Shown one piece after another: positions 1-5,762 of a stretch of DNA of 5,762 nucleotides. The DNA lies in contig JACDAZ010000113.1 of assembly GCA_013695175.1 (NCBI GenBank), positions 1 to 5,762 on the forward strand, given 5' to 3'. The notes under the pieces were generated by a model. That model saw only the letters and a list, made by a program, of their open reading frames with translations, was not told the origin of the DNA and did no database searches. The position numbers were made by a program, and so were the translations under genes. Numbering within the stretch: the stretch's first letter is position 1; each line of letters begins with the position of its first letter. Source of the stretch: Flavisolibacter sp. Lineage in GTDB: Bacteria; Bacteroidota; Bacteroidia; Chitinophagales; Chitinophagaceae.

Positions 1-31
1 ATTATATACAATCTACAACAATTGAATGTTT

Positions 32-57
32 AAAAAAAGGCTCCATCAGAGCCTTTT
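32..57 (-). terminator. Rho-independent terminator of the dipeptidyl peptidase IV gene
   Basis: A 9-bp perfect stem pairs 35-43 (aaaaggctc) with 49-57 (gagcctttt) around a 5-nt loop. Read on the minus strand, the GAGCC arm runs directly into seven T residues (38-32), the usual form of an intrinsic terminator. It begins 15 bases after the peptidase stop codon at 73-75. On the plus strand the arm is followed by only four T, so it should work mainly for the minus-strand gene. Bases 1-31 beyond it show nothing recognisable. Confidence 0.85.
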
Positions 58-72
58 AAAGTTAATAATTTT

Positions 73-2247
73 TTATACAGGTTCTTTATCGGCATTTATA
101 GCATTACCAACTTTGGTTTTATCTACATTTTCGTTACCAAGATTTTCAAGAAGCCAATTGGTGATCTTGCTCCATAAATGGATCACAGCATTATCAATCA
201 AACTTCTTATTCCATGGTTTTTATTTGGATAGTAAACACTTTCAAAATCAACATTTGCTTTTATTAAAGCTGTAACCATTTGAACAGAATTTTGAAAATG
301 AACATTATCATCTGCTGTACCATGAATAATTAAAAACTTGCCTCGTATCTGATCCACAAAATTTACAGGTGCAGTATCATCGTAACCTTTTGCATTTTCC
401 TGAGGTGTACGCATGAAACGTTCGGTGTAAATATTATCATAGTATCTCCATGATGTAACCGGTGCACCGGCAACGGCTGCTGTAAATACATCTGCTCCCT
501 TAGTAATGGCTAACGAGCTCATAAAGCCTCCGTAGCTCCAGCCGTAATGTCCAATTTTTGTTTTATCAACATATGGTAGAGATGAAATGTATTTTGCAGC
601 ATCTATCTGGTCTTCTATTTCCAGTTGGCCTAATCTCAGGTATGTTTTCTTTTTAAATTCTTCACCCCTGAAACCGGTACCCGTATTATCAACAGAAACT
701 ACAATAAAGCCTTTTTGTGCAAGCATTTGATGGTAGAAACTTACTGCTCCAAATGCATTACGTACATACTGAGAACCCGGACCTCCATAATTAAAAAATA
801 AAACAGGATATTTTTTTGAAGCATCAAAATGTGGTGGTTTTAACATCCAGCTGTTCAAACTATCACCTTTGCTATTGGCAATTTTTAAAAATTCTGCACG
901 TCCAAGTGCATAATCAGCCATAAGTTTTTTTAATGTTTCATTTTCTGTAACCACCTTGTTTTTTGTAATGCTGATATTGCCTTTGTTATTTTTCATATCG
1001 TACAAGGTTACGGTTTCAGGTGTATTGATGTTTGAATAATGATCATTAAAAGCAGTGAAGTCATTGTTCATTGAAATGCGATGCCAGCCGGTACCTGATG
1101 TTAGTTGCTTCGTTCTTTTACCATCAAAATCTGTAACAAATAAATTTCTATCTAGTGGAGTGGGGTAGGCTAGTGTATAATAAACCAATTTATTTTTTTC
1201 ATCAACTCCATTTATATTGGCAATATCGAAAGGCATCTTGCTTAATTGCAATTTTATTTTCCCATCCAGGCTGTATAAAAACACCTGGTCGTAACCATTC
1301 ATTTCGCTGGTGAAGATGAAATGTTTACCATCTTTTAAAAACCACCAGTTATCATGAATATCCACATAATATTTATTGGTTTCATTGTAGATAGGAATGG
1401 CTTTACCTGTACCTGCATCAGTAAGAAGTACTTTAAGATGATTTTGATGACGGTTTAACCAATATACTGCTAACTGGTTATCTGACTGCGTCCATTTAAT
1501 TCGTGGTGTATAAATATCTCCCTGCTCATATTCCGCAGTTACTTCATTGCCTGTATTTATATTATAAATATGAATACTTACTATTGAATTGGCTTCACCT
1601 GCTTTTGGATATTTGAACCTGTAATCTTTATTATAACTATCATCATAGATAGTCATGTTGAATTCTTTTACATCGGTTTCATTAAATTTATAATATGCAA
1701 TATAATTACCTGCGGGGCTCCATTGAAAAGCACGGGTAAAACTGAATTCTTCTTCATAAACCCAATCAGCATTACCATTAATAATATGGTTCCATTTACC
1801 ATCCGTAGTTATAGCTGTTGTTGTGTCTTTTGCTATATCATACAAATACAAATTATTGTTGTATACATAAGCCACTTTAGTACCGTCAGGTGAAAAAGTA
1901 GGATGCATTACTTTTTCTTTTTGAAGTTGCACTGTACGTTTAGTGGCTACATCATATATATAGGCAGTTGATTGAGTTGAATGACGGTAAATGGGTTGCC
2001 TTCCATTAAAGAAAATAATATACTTTTTATCAGCACTTAACTGGTAATCATTTGTACTTATCATTTTACCTGTTTCATCTTTTACATCTTGCGCATCAAA
2101 AAGAGCAGCTTCCTGCGCACTAGTAAAACCTCTGACAGGTTCTGATTGAAATGTTCTGTTTTTATAAAGATCATCAAGTGTTATTTTTTTGTTTTGTGCC
2201 AGGGTGGTAAAAGGCAGAATAAAAAGAAGTAATAAAAGAGTACGCAT
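73..2247 (-). CDS. Secreted dipeptidyl peptidase IV (S9B family prolyl peptidase)
   Basis: A 724-residue serine exopeptidase that should release X-Pro (and X-Ala) dipeptides from peptide N-termini. Residues 1-17 form a signal peptide (MRT, a Leu-rich core, then TLA before Gln18), so it is exported to the periplasm or outer surface. The N-terminal beta-propeller (about 60-430) carries the DWVYEEE motif at 161-167; E166 and E167 match the human DPP4 Glu pair that grips the substrate N-terminus, and R88 in YRHS matches human Arg125. The C-terminal alpha/beta-hydrolase domain (about 470-700) has oxyanion Y487 (NYGGPGSQ), nucleophile S571 (GWSYGG), Y603 and Y607 (YYDNIY), D646 (GTADDNVH) and H678 (NHGI), so the triad is complete. 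Length fits bacterial DPP IV (about 720). A hydrophilic tail of about 22 residues follows the catalytic domain; there is no obvious type IX secretion C-terminal domain. The ATG at 2247 is chosen because the signal peptide begins there. It has its own terminator and lies 117 bp from the synthase gene, so it is probably monocistronic. Family and activity are very likely; the exact physiological substrate is unknown. Confidence 0.96.
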   Translation of the reverse strand: MRTLLLLLFILPFTTLAQNKKITLDDLYKNRTFQSEPVRGFTSAQEAALFDAQDVKDETGKMISTNDYQLSADKKYIIFFNGRQPIYRHSTQSTAYIYDVATKRTVQLQKEKVMHPTFSPDGTKVAYVYNNNLYLYDIAKDTTTAITTDGKWNHIINGNADWVYEEEFSFTRAFQWSPAGNYIAYYKFNETDVKEFNMTIYDDSYNKDYRFKYPKAGEANSIVSIHIYNINTGNEVTAEYEQGDIYTPRIKWTQSDNQLAVYWLNRHQNHLKVLLTDAGTGKAIPIYNETNKYYVDIHDNWWFLKDGKHFIFTSEMNGYDQVFLYSLDGKIKLQLSKMPFDIANINGVDEKNKLVYYTLAYPTPLDRNLFVTDFDGKRTKQLTSGTGWHRISMNNDFTAFNDHYSNINTPETVTLYDMKNNKGNISITKNKVVTENETLKKLMADYALGRAEFLKIANSKGDSLNSWMLKPPHFDASKKYPVLFFNYGGPGSQYVRNAFGAVSFYHQMLAQKGFIVVSVDNTGTGFRGEEFKKKTYLRLGQLEIEDQIDAAKYISSLPYVDKTKIGHYGWSYGGFMSSLAITKGADVFTAAVAGAPVTSWRYYDNIYTERFMRTPQENAKGYDDTAPVNFVDQIRGKFLIIHGTADDNVHFQNSVQMVTALIKANVDFESVYYPNKNHGIRSLIDNAVIHLWSKITNWLLENLGNENVDKTKVGNAINADKEPV

Positions 2248-2264
2248 TTATTATGTTTTAATAG

Positions 2265-2272
2265 TAAAGTTA
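2265..2272 (-). promoter_or_regulatory. Possible -7 element of the peptidase promoter
   Basis: The minus strand reads TAACTTTA, seven of eight positions of the Bacteroidota -7 consensus TAnnTTTG. It lies 17 bases before the peptidase ATG and downstream of the terminator of the preceding gene, where a promoter is expected. No TTTG stands at the usual distance upstream (the bases there are ACGG), and the leader would be only about 10 nt, so this is a weak call. Confidence 0.3.
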
Positions 2273-2332
2273 ATCAGTAGTAAAATGCGTGCCGTGTTAG
2301 GTGCAGGTTAAAATAGTAAGTTTCATTTACAT

Positions 2333-2358
2333 AAAGAAAAAGGCGCCGAAGCGCCTTT
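2333..2358 (-). terminator. Rho-independent terminator with UUCG tetraloop, after the synthase gene
   Basis: A perfect 8-bp stem pairs 2339-2346 (aaaggcgc) with 2351-2358 (gcgccttt). On the minus strand the loop reads TTCG closed by C-G, that is, the very stable cUUCGg tetraloop. It is followed by T5, C, T3 counted from the end of the GCGCC arm (2341 to 2333). It begins 6 bases after the TAA stop at 2365-2367 and separates this gene from the peptidase gene downstream. The plus-strand reading has a poorer T-tract, so direction is minus. Confidence 0.9.
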
Positions 2359-2364
2359 AGATTT

Positions 2365-3624
2365 TTAAACTTCTGCCATATCGGGTATGGCTTCAGCTTT
2401 ATAAGTACCTGCATCCAGCTTTACTTTTGTTTCGCTAAATGCCTCTAAAGTTCTTTTAATATCTTCATCAGAATGTATAGCTGTAGGAATTAACCTGTAA
2501 ATGATATGCCCTCTTGGTATAACTGGGTATAACACTATAGAACAAAAGATACCATAATTTTCCCTGAGGTCCATTACCATTGCTGTTGCTTCTTCCACAC
2601 CACCTTTCATATATATAGGTGTCACCGGAGTGTCTGTTTTTCCAATATCAAAGCCACGTTCTCTTAATCCATTTTGAAGTTTAGTGGCATTTTCCCAAAG
2701 CTTCTTCTTTAATTCAGGCTTGGTTTGTAAAAGTTCAAGACGCTTTAAATTACCTAATACCAAAGGCATGGGTAAGCTTTTGGCGAATATCTGGCTCCTT
2801 ATATTATACCGTATATAATCAATAATTTCTTTATCACCAGCTACAAAAGCTCCAATAGAAGCCATTGATTTTGCAAATGTGGAAAAGTAGAGGTCTATCT
2901 TATCCTGCACTCCCTGTTCTTCTCCGGCACCGGCACCGGTTTTACCTAGTGTTCCAAAACCATGTGCATCATCTAATAAAATTCTGAAACCGTATTTATC
3001 TTTTAAAGTAACAATTTCTTTTAATTTTCCCTGATCACCTGCCATACCAAACACACCTTCAGTTATAAGTAAAATGCCACCTTTTCCCTGTTTTTCAATC
3101 AAGGCATTGGCACGCTGAAGTTGCTTTTCCAGGTCTGCTATATCATTATGCTTGTATACATAACGTTGTCCGGCATGAAGTCTAACGCCGTCAATGATAC
3201 AGGCATGGCTTTCAGCATCATAAACAATGACATCATGCCTGCTACATAAAACATCAATAATGCTTACCATACCCTGGTAACCATAGTTTAATAAAATAGA
3301 ATCTTCCTTACCTTCAAAAAGAGCCAGTTCTTTTTCTAATTTTTCATGGTGTACTGAATTGCCACTCATCATTCTGGCTCCCATTGGATAAGCAAGTCCA
3401 AATTGTGCAGCTGCTTCGCCGTCTATTTTTCTTACCTCAGGATGGTTTGCCAATCCTAAATAGTTATTAAGGCTCCAAACAACAACAGGTTTACCTCTGA
3501 AAATCATATGGCTTCCTATTTCACCTTCCAATTTTGGGAATGAAAAATAACCATGTGCTCTTTTCCTGTGTTGCCCCAGCGGACCTCCTGAATTTTGCAC
3601 TAAACGCTCAAAAATGTCGCCCAT
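2365..3624 (-). CDS. PLP-dependent alpha-oxoamine synthase (serine palmitoyltransferase/AONS/KBL family)
   Basis: A 419-residue cytosolic fold-type I PLP enzyme that should condense an amino acid with an acyl thioester and lose CO2. Visible family features: NNYLGLANHP at 53-62, GARMMSGN at 82-89, SHACIIDG at 139-146 (H140 stacks on PLP), TEGVFGMAGD at 188-197, DDAHGFGTLG at 218-227 (D218 and H221 contact PLP), Schiff-base lysine K252 in TFAKSMASIGAF, and R377 in RLIPTAIHS, matching the substrate-carboxylate arginine of AONS. Length is slightly above AONS/KBL (about 390-400) and like bacterial SPT. In Bacteroidota, members of this superfamily make 3-ketosphinganine from serine or the capnine precursor from cysteate; AONS (biotin) and KBL (threonine breakdown) are relatives. 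No biotin or threonine genes lie alongside, and the N-terminus (MGDIFERL, GPLGQH) is unlike the AONS/KBL starts I know, so lipid-base synthesis is my preferred role, as inference. ATG at 3624 follows an A-rich stretch with no clear Shine-Dalgarno site. It has its own promoter upstream and a hairpin terminator after the stop. Confidence 0.92.
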   Translation of the reverse strand: MGDIFERLVQNSGGPLGQHRKRAHGYFSFPKLEGEIGSHMIFRGKPVVVWSLNNYLGLANHPEVRKIDGEAAAQFGLAYPMGARMMSGNSVHHEKLEKELALFEGKEDSILLNYGYQGMVSIIDVLCSRHDVIVYDAESHACIIDGVRLHAGQRYVYKHNDIADLEKQLQRANALIEKQGKGGILLITEGVFGMAGDQGKLKEIVTLKDKYGFRILLDDAHGFGTLGKTGAGAGEEQGVQDKIDLYFSTFAKSMASIGAFVAGDKEIIDYIRYNIRSQIFAKSLPMPLVLGNLKRLELLQTKPELKKKLWENATKLQNGLRERGFDIGKTDTPVTPIYMKGGVEEATAMVMDLRENYGIFCSIVLYPVIPRGHIIYRLIPTAIHSDEDIKRTLEAFSETKVKLDAGTYKAEAIPDMAEV

Positions 3625-3735
3625 ATCTTTTTGATAGTTTTAAATATAGAGTTAAGCTAATTTATGTTTTGTTTTAGCTGTTTTTACTATTTTCTTCTTC
3701 TTCTAATCAGCAGAAGCAGCTTGATTTATGTGGCG
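3625..3735 (-). other. AU-rich 5' leader of the synthase mRNA (predicted)
   Basis: If transcription starts just after the TAnnTTTG element, the message carries a leader of about 105 nt before the synthase ATG. On the minus strand it holds four GAA copies in tandem (3692-3703) and a weak possible 6-bp hairpin, AGCTAA (3674-3679) with TTAGCT (3655-3660), around a 13-nt A-rich loop. There is no start codon suitable for a leader peptide and no riboswitch pattern I recognise. The function, if any, is unknown. Confidence 0.35.
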
Positions 3736-3766
3736 CAAAGGTAAAGGAATGGGTATTAAGCACAAA
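3736..3766 (-). promoter_or_regulatory. Bacteroidota-type sigma promoter for the synthase gene
   Basis: On the minus strand TTTG (3766-3763) is followed after exactly 19 bases by TACCTTTG (3743-3736). This fits both boxes of the Bacteroidota primary-sigma consensus (TTTG at -33, TAnnTTTG at -7) and its known spacing. It lies between the DUF72 relic and the synthase ATG, in the correct orientation, with the transcription start expected near 3730. No flanking inverted repeat suggests a dedicated operator, so constitutive or housekeeping expression is likely. Confidence 0.75.
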
Positions 3767-3817
3767 GACTTGCTATCTAACATCTTGATAAAAATTGTTG
3801 AGTTTAATACTGCCTGT

Positions 3818-4099
3818 TTAGTTTTTTAAAACCGGTATTGATTCTACAACTTCAGATTGAGTTGCCAGTTGTTGAAATTGCCTTGCAATATGTAGTGCTA
3901 CAAGCGAAGCTGTATTATTAAAATAGATGAAAGCAGATTGAATTTTTTTTGCCTGTGCTATTTGCCAGTTTTGGAACCCCATGAAAGCGATAAAAACTCA
4001 AACCACTTTCTTTGCGGAAGTTTTGCAGGATAAAATTCCTCTTTCCATTCTTTTATAAGAAAATCCTGAACAACCGATATACCATTTGCATAAGGGCAT
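3818..4099 (-). pseudogene. Decayed DUF72 (YecE-like) gene, ends retained and middle deleted
   Basis: Translating the minus strand gives fragments of one DUF72 protein in three frames. The start at 4099 reads MPLCKWYIGCSGFSYK (to 4052). The frame then changes within AAAA at 4051-4054, and EWKEEFYPAKLPQRKWFEF follows (4050-3994). These two pieces match the conserved DUF72 N-terminus. Next, in a third frame, comes FYRFHGVPKL (from 3995), like the YxRFHGxPxLY motif near the DUF72 C-terminus. After the A8 run (3943-3950) the first frame resumes with KKIQSAFIYFNNTASLVAL, the conserved terminal IYFNNT motif, ending at TAA 3820-3818. About 90 codons remain of a family usually near 240, so most of the middle is gone and no frame is open throughout. 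It starts 26 bp after the response regulator stop and may once have been co-transcribed with it. The molecular function of intact DUF72 proteins is poorly known. Identity rests on motif recall, not on a search. Confidence 0.82.
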
Positions 4100-4125
4100 A
4101 CTATGATGAATAAATAATAATGCCA

Positions 4126-4533
4126 CTATGCTTCAGGCAGCCATAATTTAATAATGGATTGAGTAAGGTCCACTAACTTATTAAAAGTATCAGGCTTTGT
4201 AATAAAGCAGTTTGCCCCCAACTCGTACACTACCTGCTTATCCTTTGAAGAAGATGAAGTTGTAAATACTATAATGGGTATGGTCTGTAGCAGGTTATTT
4301 GACTTTATATCTTTTAATGCTTCCCTGCCATCTTTACCGGGCATATTCAGATCAAGCATGATAAGGGATGGTAAACCTGAAGCAGGCGAAGATGTTAGAA
4401 AATCTATTAAAGCATCTCCGTTTTCTAATAAAATGCATTCAGCACTTTTGCCTGAGGCTGCAAAAGCATCTTTAATTATTTCCCTGTCATCAGCATCGTC
4501 ATCTACGATAGCTATACTGATCTTATTTATCAT
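4126..4533 (-). CDS. Single-domain CheY-like response regulator
   Basis: A 135-residue cytosolic protein made of one receiver domain and nothing else. The acidic pocket is D11-D13 (IVDDDADD), the phospho-acceptor is D61 in MLDLNMPGKDG, the switch threonine is in VFTTS (T91/T92), the switch aromatic is F110, and K113-P114 form the KP motif, so it should be phosphorylated normally. There is no DNA-binding or enzymatic output domain; the ORF ends six residues after the last receiver helix (IIKLWLPEA). Its sequence style (DDDxDD near the start, LDLNMPGKDG, FTTSSS) is that of Rcp1-like regulators paired with PAS or phytochrome kinases. Its ATG overlaps the kinase stop as ATGA (4533-4530), which implies translational coupling and a cognate kinase-regulator pair. 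Output is probably through a phosphorelay or protein contact; the target cannot be read here. No convincing terminator follows the TAG at 4128-4126. Confidence 0.95.
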   Translation of the reverse strand: MINKISIAIVDDDADDREIIKDAFAASGKSAECILLENGDALIDFLTSSPASGLPSLIMLDLNMPGKDGREALKDIKSNNLLQTIPIIVFTTSSSSKDKQVVYELGANCFITKPDTFNKLVDLTQSIIKLWLPEA

Positions 4534-5762
4534 GCCGGCAAAATTATAGTAAACGTTGCTCCTTTATTTAAAATTCCGGTAGCGTAAATAATGCCACCAT
4601 GATGTTCAACAATTTTTTTACAAATAGCTAAACCTATTCCCGTTCCTTCATACTCACTTCGTCCATGCAGGCGTTGGAAAATCTGAAATATTTTACCTGC
4701 ATATTCATCTTCAAAACCAATTCCATTATCCTTAATATCTATTTTTAAATATTGGGGAGCTTTTGTAATATTAAAATTTACTTCGTCAGGTTGCAGAAAT
4801 TGATGTTTAATTTCTAAATGAGGCTGTACATCTTCATTGATAAACTTGAGTGAATTACTTATTAAGTTTTGAAATAATTGTCTGAACTGAGAAGGCACTA
4901 TATGTGCTTCGGGCAATTCATCGTATGTTATAATTGCATTTTTTTGTTCTATTTTAAATTCAAGTGTTTGAATTACATCCTGTAAAATACTCTGCAGGTT
5001 AAATTGTTGAAATGACCTGTCACCGGTGATCATTGAAATAGAAAGCAAGTCATTGATCATTGTTTGCATTCGTTGAGAGGCTTCTACAATTTTTTTAAGA
5101 TATATTTTTCCATCATCCGATAAATTATCTATTTGAGTATTGATCAACCTGTCACCGAATGTTGATATTTTCCGTAGCGGCTCCTTCAGATCGTGGCTGG
5201 CAACATAAGCAAATTCTTCCAGGCTGGCATTGGATTGTTGGAGTTGAAAAGAGTTTTGTAAAAGTGATTTTTCCATTTCTTTTCTTTTGCTGATATCTAA
5301 AGCAGCACCCAAAATCTGCATAGGTTTTCCTGCTTCATCAGATTTAAAAATTACTTCTCTAACCAGCAGCCATTTCCACTCTCCGTCTTTTCCTTTTAGC
5401 CTGCACTCATATTGAATCATAGAGTTACGGTGCTGAAACTTTTTACTGCTTTCCTTTCTTTCAGGGAGTAATTCAAAATCATCAGGGTGGTATAATTGCC
5501 TGATAACAGATGAACCCATTGTCTCAACTTCATCTGTTGTATATCCCAAAACAAAGAAAATCTCCCGATTGATATATTCAATACTATTGCTGTTGATATC
5601 AAAAATATACAAGATGGTGGGAGAAGCTTCGGCAACCTGTTGAATAAAAAATTCCTGTTCAGCAATTTTATCCTTTGCCTCCATCTGTTCAGTGATATCG
5701 TGTGAAATATTTAAAATGTGTTCTACTTTTCCATCATTATTTCTATCGAACACAGTGCCGTA
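4530..5762 (-). CDS. PAS-domain sensor histidine kinase (C-terminal part, 5' end outside window)
   Basis: 410 codons are visible, counted here from the first full codon (TAC, 5762-5760). The frame is open to the window edge, and residues 1-25 (ending NISHDITEQ) are the end of a PAS/PAC module, so the GTG at 5753 is an internal Val codon and not the start. A complete second PAS follows (about 40-158: LGYTTDEV, YHPDD, then PAC with GEWKWLLVREV and ALDISKRK). A short coiled-coil linker (about 160-183) leads to HisKA with phospho-acceptor H190 in ASHDLKEPLR. The HATPase domain shows the N box (NLISNSLKF, N303), G1 (DNGIGF, 345-350), the F box (IFQIFQRLHGRSEYEG) and G2 (GTGIGLAI, 373-380), so kinase activity looks intact. 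No membrane segment lies in the visible part; a sensing region may exist upstream. It overlaps the response regulator start by four bases (ATGA), marking the regulator as its likely partner. The signal cannot be inferred; no haem, flavin or bilin ligand residue is evident. Confidence 0.95.
   Translation of the reverse strand, partial: YGTVFDRNNDGKVEHILNISHDITEQMEAKDKIAEQEFFIQQVAEASPTILYIFDINSNSIEYINREIFFVLGYTTDEVETMGSSVIRQLYHPDDFELLPERKESSKKFQHRNSMIQYECRLKGKDGEWKWLLVREVIFKSDEAGKPMQILGAALDISKRKEMEKSLLQNSFQLQQSNASLEEFAYVASHDLKEPLRKISTFGDRLINTQIDNLSDDGKIYLKKIVEASQRMQTMINDLLSISMITGDRSFQQFNLQSILQDVIQTLEFKIEQKNAIITYDELPEAHIVPSQFRQLFQNLISNSLKFINEDVQPHLEIKHQFLQPDEVNFNITKAPQYLKIDIKDNGIGFEDEYAGKIFQIFQRLHGRSEYEGTGIGLAICKKIVEHHGGIIYATGILNKGATFTIILPA

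Noticed and set aside
26..232. Plus-strand ORF of 68 codons with hydrophobic stretches
   Set aside because: It lies over the peptidase terminator and C-terminal coding region on the opposite strand; the hydrophobicity is the mirror of that coding sequence, and no family is recognisable.
3728..3829. Plus-strand short ORF (about 33 codons, MWRKGKGMGIKHK start)
   Set aside because: It runs antisense across the synthase promoter and the end of the DUF72 relic, has no start-site support and no recognisable motif.
3861..3970. Nine-base direct repeat ttgccagtt, copies exactly 100 bases apart (3862-3870 and 3962-3970)
   Set aside because: It is short and not extended into flanking bases; in a few hundred bases a 9-mer repeat can occur by chance, and no element boundaries are linked to it.
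3818..3982. Minus-strand ORF of 54 residues starting MGFQNWQ as a real small gene
   Set aside because: Its C-terminal two thirds are the terminal IYFNNT segment of DUF72, and its first residues are an out-of-frame reading of the RFHGVP motif, so it is part of the relic.
4088..4125. Possible hairpin GGCAT/ATGCC as terminator of the kinase-regulator operon
   Set aside because: The stem is only five pairs with a loop of about 20 bases and no T-tract follows on the minus strand.
4274..4549. Plus-strand ORF of 91 codons
   Set aside because: It is antisense to the response regulator, whose receiver motifs are unmistakable; the Ser/Ala-rich product is a reading-frame shadow.
5417..5665. Minus-strand ORF of 82 codons in another frame
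   Set aside because: It overlaps the second PAS domain of the kinase in a different frame and resembles no known protein.
5751..5753. GTG as the kinase start codon
   Set aside because: The same frame stays open to the window edge (Tyr-Gly-Thr before it), and the following residues are the middle of a PAC segment, so the gene begins outside the window.

Overview
The window looks like chromosomal DNA of a Bacteroidota bacterium, probably Chitinophagaceae or a close relative. The evidence is AT-rich sequence with A-rich start regions and no clear Shine-Dalgarno sites, one near-perfect Bacteroidota-type promoter (TTTG, 19 bp, TAnnTTTG), a secreted S9B dipeptidyl peptidase IV, an alpha-oxoamine synthase of a kind I associate with this phylum, and a PAS histidine kinase overlapping a single-domain response regulator. 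The family-level placement is inference from protein flavour, not from a marker gene.

Every gene I can support is on the minus strand, so the order of transcription runs from high to low coordinates. (1) 5762-4530: C-terminal part of a PAS-PAS-HisKA-HATPase histidine kinase, whose 5' end lies outside the window. (2) 4533-4126: a CheY-like response regulator, coupled to the kinase by an ATGA overlap. (3) 4099-3818: a decayed DUF72 (YecE-like) gene, reduced to its two ends and carrying frame changes. (4) 3766-3736: a promoter, followed by an AU-rich leader of about 105 nt. (5) 3624-2365: a PLP-dependent alpha-oxoamine synthase (serine palmitoyltransferase / AONS / KBL fold), closed by a strong cUUCGg hairpin terminator at 2333-2358. 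(6) 2247-73: a secreted dipeptidyl peptidase IV with all catalytic residues intact, closed by a second hairpin terminator at 32-57.

The kinase and regulator form one signalling unit. The regulator has no output domain, so it probably works in a phosphorelay or by protein contact. The synthase and the peptidase each have their own terminator and look like separate transcription units, one probably for sphingoid or sulfonolipid base formation at the membrane and one for periplasmic peptide trimming. I see no functional link between the three units.

I found no new multi-gene system, mobile element, CRISPR array or RNA gene. The most informative unlisted signal is the DUF72 relic in what would otherwise be called a 500-base empty spacer.
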